Source of the DNA: an uncultured Clostridia bacterium
Lineage (GTDB): Bacteria; Bacillota; Clostridia; Christensenellales; CAG-1252
Assembly: GCA_946626795.1 (NCBI GenBank)
Contig: CAMOUZ010000044.1
Coordinates: 1 to 8,926, forward strand
Direction of reading: 5' to 3'
Length of the DNA stretch: 8,926 nucleotides
In this document: piece by piece, positions 8,147-8,926 of the stretch
Layout of the letters: each line of letters opens with the position of its first letter
Position numbering within the stretch: position 1 is the stretch's first letter
Notes under the pieces: generated by a model
Database searches by the model: none
What the model was told of the DNA's origin: nothing
What the model saw: the letters and a program-made list of their open reading frames with translations, nothing else
Program-made: the position numbers and the translations under genes

Positions 8147-8202
8147 TTCTCCACGCTCGCCGAAATAAAAGAAAATGCCATTCTGCAATCTGAATTGAAT
8201 TA
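8147..8202. repeat. Intergenic repeat, copy A (56 bp)
   Basis: Comparing 8147-8202 with 8288-8343 by eye gives 49 identical bases of 56 with no gaps. The shared core includes CGCTCGCCGA, ATAAAAGAAA, CATTCTGCAAT and GAATTGAATTA. Upstream of copy A, CTCGTATCTGCAA (8131-8143) is echoed before copy B in weaker form. The function is unknown; it could be a dispersed intergenic element or a decayed duplication. Confidence 0.7.
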
Positions 8203-8205
8203 GTG

Positions 8206-8272
8206 GCTCGTATTTGCAGCACTCTTCGCCGACACCTTATATTTTTTTCTGTATAGAAAGGCCTCGCCGAGC
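8206..8272. repeat. Degenerate middle copy of the intergenic repeat
   Basis: GGCTCGTATTTGCAGC near 8205-8220, followed by CTCTTCGCCGA, resembles the left end of the unit at 8130-8163 (CTCGTATCTGCAA then CTCGCCGA). Similarity then fades into a T-run (8241-8248). I read it as a third, internally decayed copy between A and B, with starts about 77 and 66 bases apart. Confidence 0.4.
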
Positions 8273-8287
8273 CTTGCATTTGCACGC

Positions 8288-8343
8288 TTCTCTGCGCTCG
8301 CCGAGATAAAAGAAAGTTTCATTCTGCAATCCGAATTGAATTA
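8288..8343. repeat. Intergenic repeat, copy B (56 bp)
   Basis: This is the partner of copy A, 141 bases downstream in the same orientation. The seven differences are mostly transitions, which suggests a moderately old duplication, or independent members of a dispersed family. Confidence 0.7.
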
Positions 8344-8392
8344 TATGTTAAATATAAAAAATCACGCCTTAATTTAAACTGCTTTGATGAAT

Positions 8393-8424
8393 AAGAAATG
8401 CCCTGCGAGCGCAGGGCATTTCTT
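8393..8424 (-). terminator. Perfect 14-bp hairpin terminator, possibly bidirectional
   Basis: AAGAAATGCCCTGC (8393-8406) and GCAGGGCATTTCTT (8411-8424) are exact reverse complements around a 4-base loop. On the minus strand it starts 8 bases after the stop of the Cys-rich gene and its 3' arm runs into a U-rich stretch (TTTCTTATTC), which makes it an intrinsic terminator for that gene. On the plus strand the arm is also U-rich (ATTTCTTTCGCTTCTT), so it may end transcripts from the convergent five-gene unit too. Confidence 0.85.
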
Positions 8425-8431
8425 TCGCTTC

Positions 8432-8617
8432 TTACTTGCAGCCGAAGCCGTAGTTCGGAGCGTCTTTGCAGCCACAGCCGCAGCCGCCGCAGCAGAAAAG
8501 CAGGTAGAGGATGATGATGGTGTCGATATTGCACCCGCCGCACTTATTCCCGCAGCCGCCGCAGCAGAAGAGCAGGAGCAAGAGCCATAAACAGTCGTTG
8601 TTACAGAAATTGTTCAT
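8432..8617 (-). CDS. Small Cys/Gly-rich protein with duplicated LLFCCGGCG motif (high-cysteine family)
   Basis: This 61-residue protein has 13 Cys (5, 9, 18, 19, 22, 26, 29, 42, 43, 46, 48, 50, 60) and 11 Gly. Two hydrophobic runs (10-17 and 34-41) each lead into FCCGGCG (17-23 and 41-47), exactly 24 residues apart, which shows an internal duplication. Many Clostridia carry small proteins of this look, labelled 'chorion class high-cysteine' from amino-acid composition; no function is established to my knowledge. It is real rather than a shadow: a perfect GGAGGT ribosome site lies 7 bases before the ATG, a strong terminator follows the stop, and the composition is specific. Metal binding, a disulfide-linked envelope or spore layer, or a membrane-associated peptide are all possible. 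It is a stand-alone gene, convergent with the five-gene unit and divergent from glyS. Confidence 0.85.
   Translation of the reverse strand: MNNFCNNDCLWLLLLLFCCGGCGNKCGGCNIDTIIILYLLFCCGGCGCGCKDAPNYGFGCK
8479..8504 (-). repeat. In-frame coding repeat within the Cys-rich gene, copy 1
   Basis: These 26 bases match 8551-8576 at 25 positions. The offset of 72 bases equals 24 codons, so the repeat encodes the second LLFCCGGCG motif in frame. The near-identity at DNA level suggests recent duplication or ongoing conversion. Confidence 0.75.
8551..8576 (-). repeat. In-frame coding repeat within the Cys-rich gene, copy 2
   Basis: This partner of 8479-8504 differs at one base and encodes the first LLFCCGGCG motif. 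Confidence 0.75.
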
Positions 8618-8624
8618 ACTATGT

Positions 8625-8630
8625 ACCTCC
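8625..8630 (-). promoter_or_regulatory. Ribosome binding site GGAGGT for the Cys-rich gene
   Basis: The minus strand reads GGAGGT seven bases before the ATG at 8617. This consensus site confirms both strand and start. Confidence 0.85.
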
Positions 8631-8661
8631 GTGTATTTCCAAAAGTATTTGGTTCTACTTC

Positions 8662-8667
8662 ATCATA
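8662..8667 (-). promoter_or_regulatory. Possible -10 element TATGAT for the Cys-rich gene
   Basis: The minus strand reads TATGAT about 45 bases before the ATG. The -35 region at 17-bp spacing (TAGCAA) is poor, so this is only a candidate and may need an activator or another sigma factor. Confidence 0.3.
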
Positions 8668-8701
8668 CGCATCGATTTTTCGTTTTGCTACTCTCCTATG
8701 C

Positions 8702-8730
8702 TTGACATTTTATATGGGATTGGTTATTAT
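8702..8730 (+). promoter_or_regulatory. Near-consensus housekeeping promoter for glyS
   Basis: TTGACA (8702-8707), a 17-base spacer and TATTAT (8725-8730) match a vegetative sigma-A promoter. T-rich blocks just upstream (8674-8686) could act as an UP-like element. Start of transcription is expected near A8737, giving a leader of only about 24 bases. Confidence 0.85.
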
Positions 8731-8746
8731 TTTTTTAGACAAAAAC

Positions 8747-8752
8747 GGAGGT
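8747..8752 (+). promoter_or_regulatory. Ribosome binding site GGAGGT for glyS
   Basis: GGAGGT lies eight bases before the ATG at 8761 and fixes the start. Confidence 0.85.
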
Positions 8753-8760
8753 AGACTTCT

Positions 8761-8926
8761 ATGGCTACGAAACTCACTATGGATAAGCTCACGGCGCTGG
8801 CGAAAGGCCGCGGATTCGTATATCCGGGCAGCGAGATCTACGGCGGTCTTGCGAATACTTGGGACTACGGTCCTCTCGGCGTGGAGCTCAAAAATAATAT
8901 CAAGAAAGCTTGGTGGCAGAAATTCA
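8761..8926 (+). CDS. glyS: Glycyl-tRNA synthetase, alpha2 type, 3' partial
   Basis: Only the first 55 codons are present; the gene runs off the window. The N-terminus (MDKLTALAKGRGFVYPGSEIYGG, then WDYGPLGVELKNNIKKAWW) is the strongly conserved start of the single-chain, homodimeric class II glycyl-tRNA synthetase found in Firmicutes, archaea and eukaryotes, unlike the alpha2-beta2 GlyQ/GlyS enzyme. The YGPLG and following basic helix belong to the motif 1 dimer region. The enzyme charges tRNA-Gly with glycine in the cytoplasm. It has its own promoter, and the leader is too short for a T-box riboswitch, so constitutive expression is likely. Its neighbours are not functionally related. Confidence 0.95.
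   Translation, partial: MATKLTMDKLTALAKGRGFVYPGSEIYGGLANTWDYGPLGVELKNNIKKAWWQKF

Larger units (their letters stand above)
8049..8392. other. Gene-free intergenic region with degenerate repeats
   Basis: These 344 bases between the last operon gene and the convergent terminator hold no supported gene. Short open frames on either strand lack ribosome sites. The left part (8049-8130) is GC-rich with small palindromes. The middle and right part (8130-8343) is made of diverged copies of one unit of about 70-77 bases. The last 50 bases are AT-rich. No intrinsic terminator directly follows the operon stop; the hairpin at 8393-8424 is the first strong candidate for plus-strand transcripts. Confidence 0.6.

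Noticed and set aside
8088..8285. Minus-strand open frame of 65 codons in the repeat region
   Set aside because: No ribosome site, low complexity, and it spans degenerate repeat copies; better explained as repeat sequence.
8130..8343. CRISPR-like array
   Set aside because: Copies are too long and too diverged, with only two or three units of uneven spacing and no cas genes.
8384..8590. Plus-strand Ala/Glu-rich open frame of 68 codons
   Set aside because: It is antisense to the Cys-rich gene, runs through the terminator hairpin, has no ribosome site, and its poly-Ala is the reverse reading of Cys/Gly codons.

Overview
The window looks like chromosomal DNA from a Gram-positive, Clostridia-type Firmicute, probably an uncultured gut lineage. 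The evidence is the strong GGAGG-type ribosome sites, an SH3b/NHL protein and a Big-domain surface protein, a CcmA-like ABC exporter, a tiny Cys/Gly-rich protein of the kind databases call 'chorion class high-cysteine' in Clostridia, and a single-chain (alpha2-type) glycyl-tRNA synthetase. The lineage is inferred from gene content alone.

Layout. Positions 1-8048 carry five tightly packed plus-strand genes that look like one transcription unit whose promoter lies upstream of the window: (1) the 3' part of a membrane-anchored beta-propeller/SH3-like protein; (2) a cytoplasmic protein joining an RNA polymerase alpha C-terminal-domain-like module, a long charged linker and four WG repeats; (3) an ABC ATPase; (4) its 12-or-so-segment permease, overlapping the ATPase gene by ATGA; (5) an 899-residue exported protein with four Big/Ig-like domains and a right-handed beta-helix-like region. 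Positions 8049-8392 are non-coding and hold a degenerate repeat array. A perfect 14-bp hairpin terminator (8393-8424) serves a convergent minus-strand gene for a 61-residue protein with 13 cysteines (8432-8617). Divergent from that gene, a near-consensus promoter drives the glycyl-tRNA synthetase gene, cut by the window end.

How the genes may work together. Genes 1 and 5 are predicted to expose large repeat domains outside the membrane, genes 3-4 form an exporter, and gene 2 is cytoplasmic with two interaction-type modules. An envelope-associated module of transporter, surface proteins and cytoplasmic adaptor is a reasonable inference, but no substrate can be read from the sequence. The most unusual element is gene 2: its alpha-CTD-like module aligns without gaps to RpoA but has lost the main DNA-contact residues.
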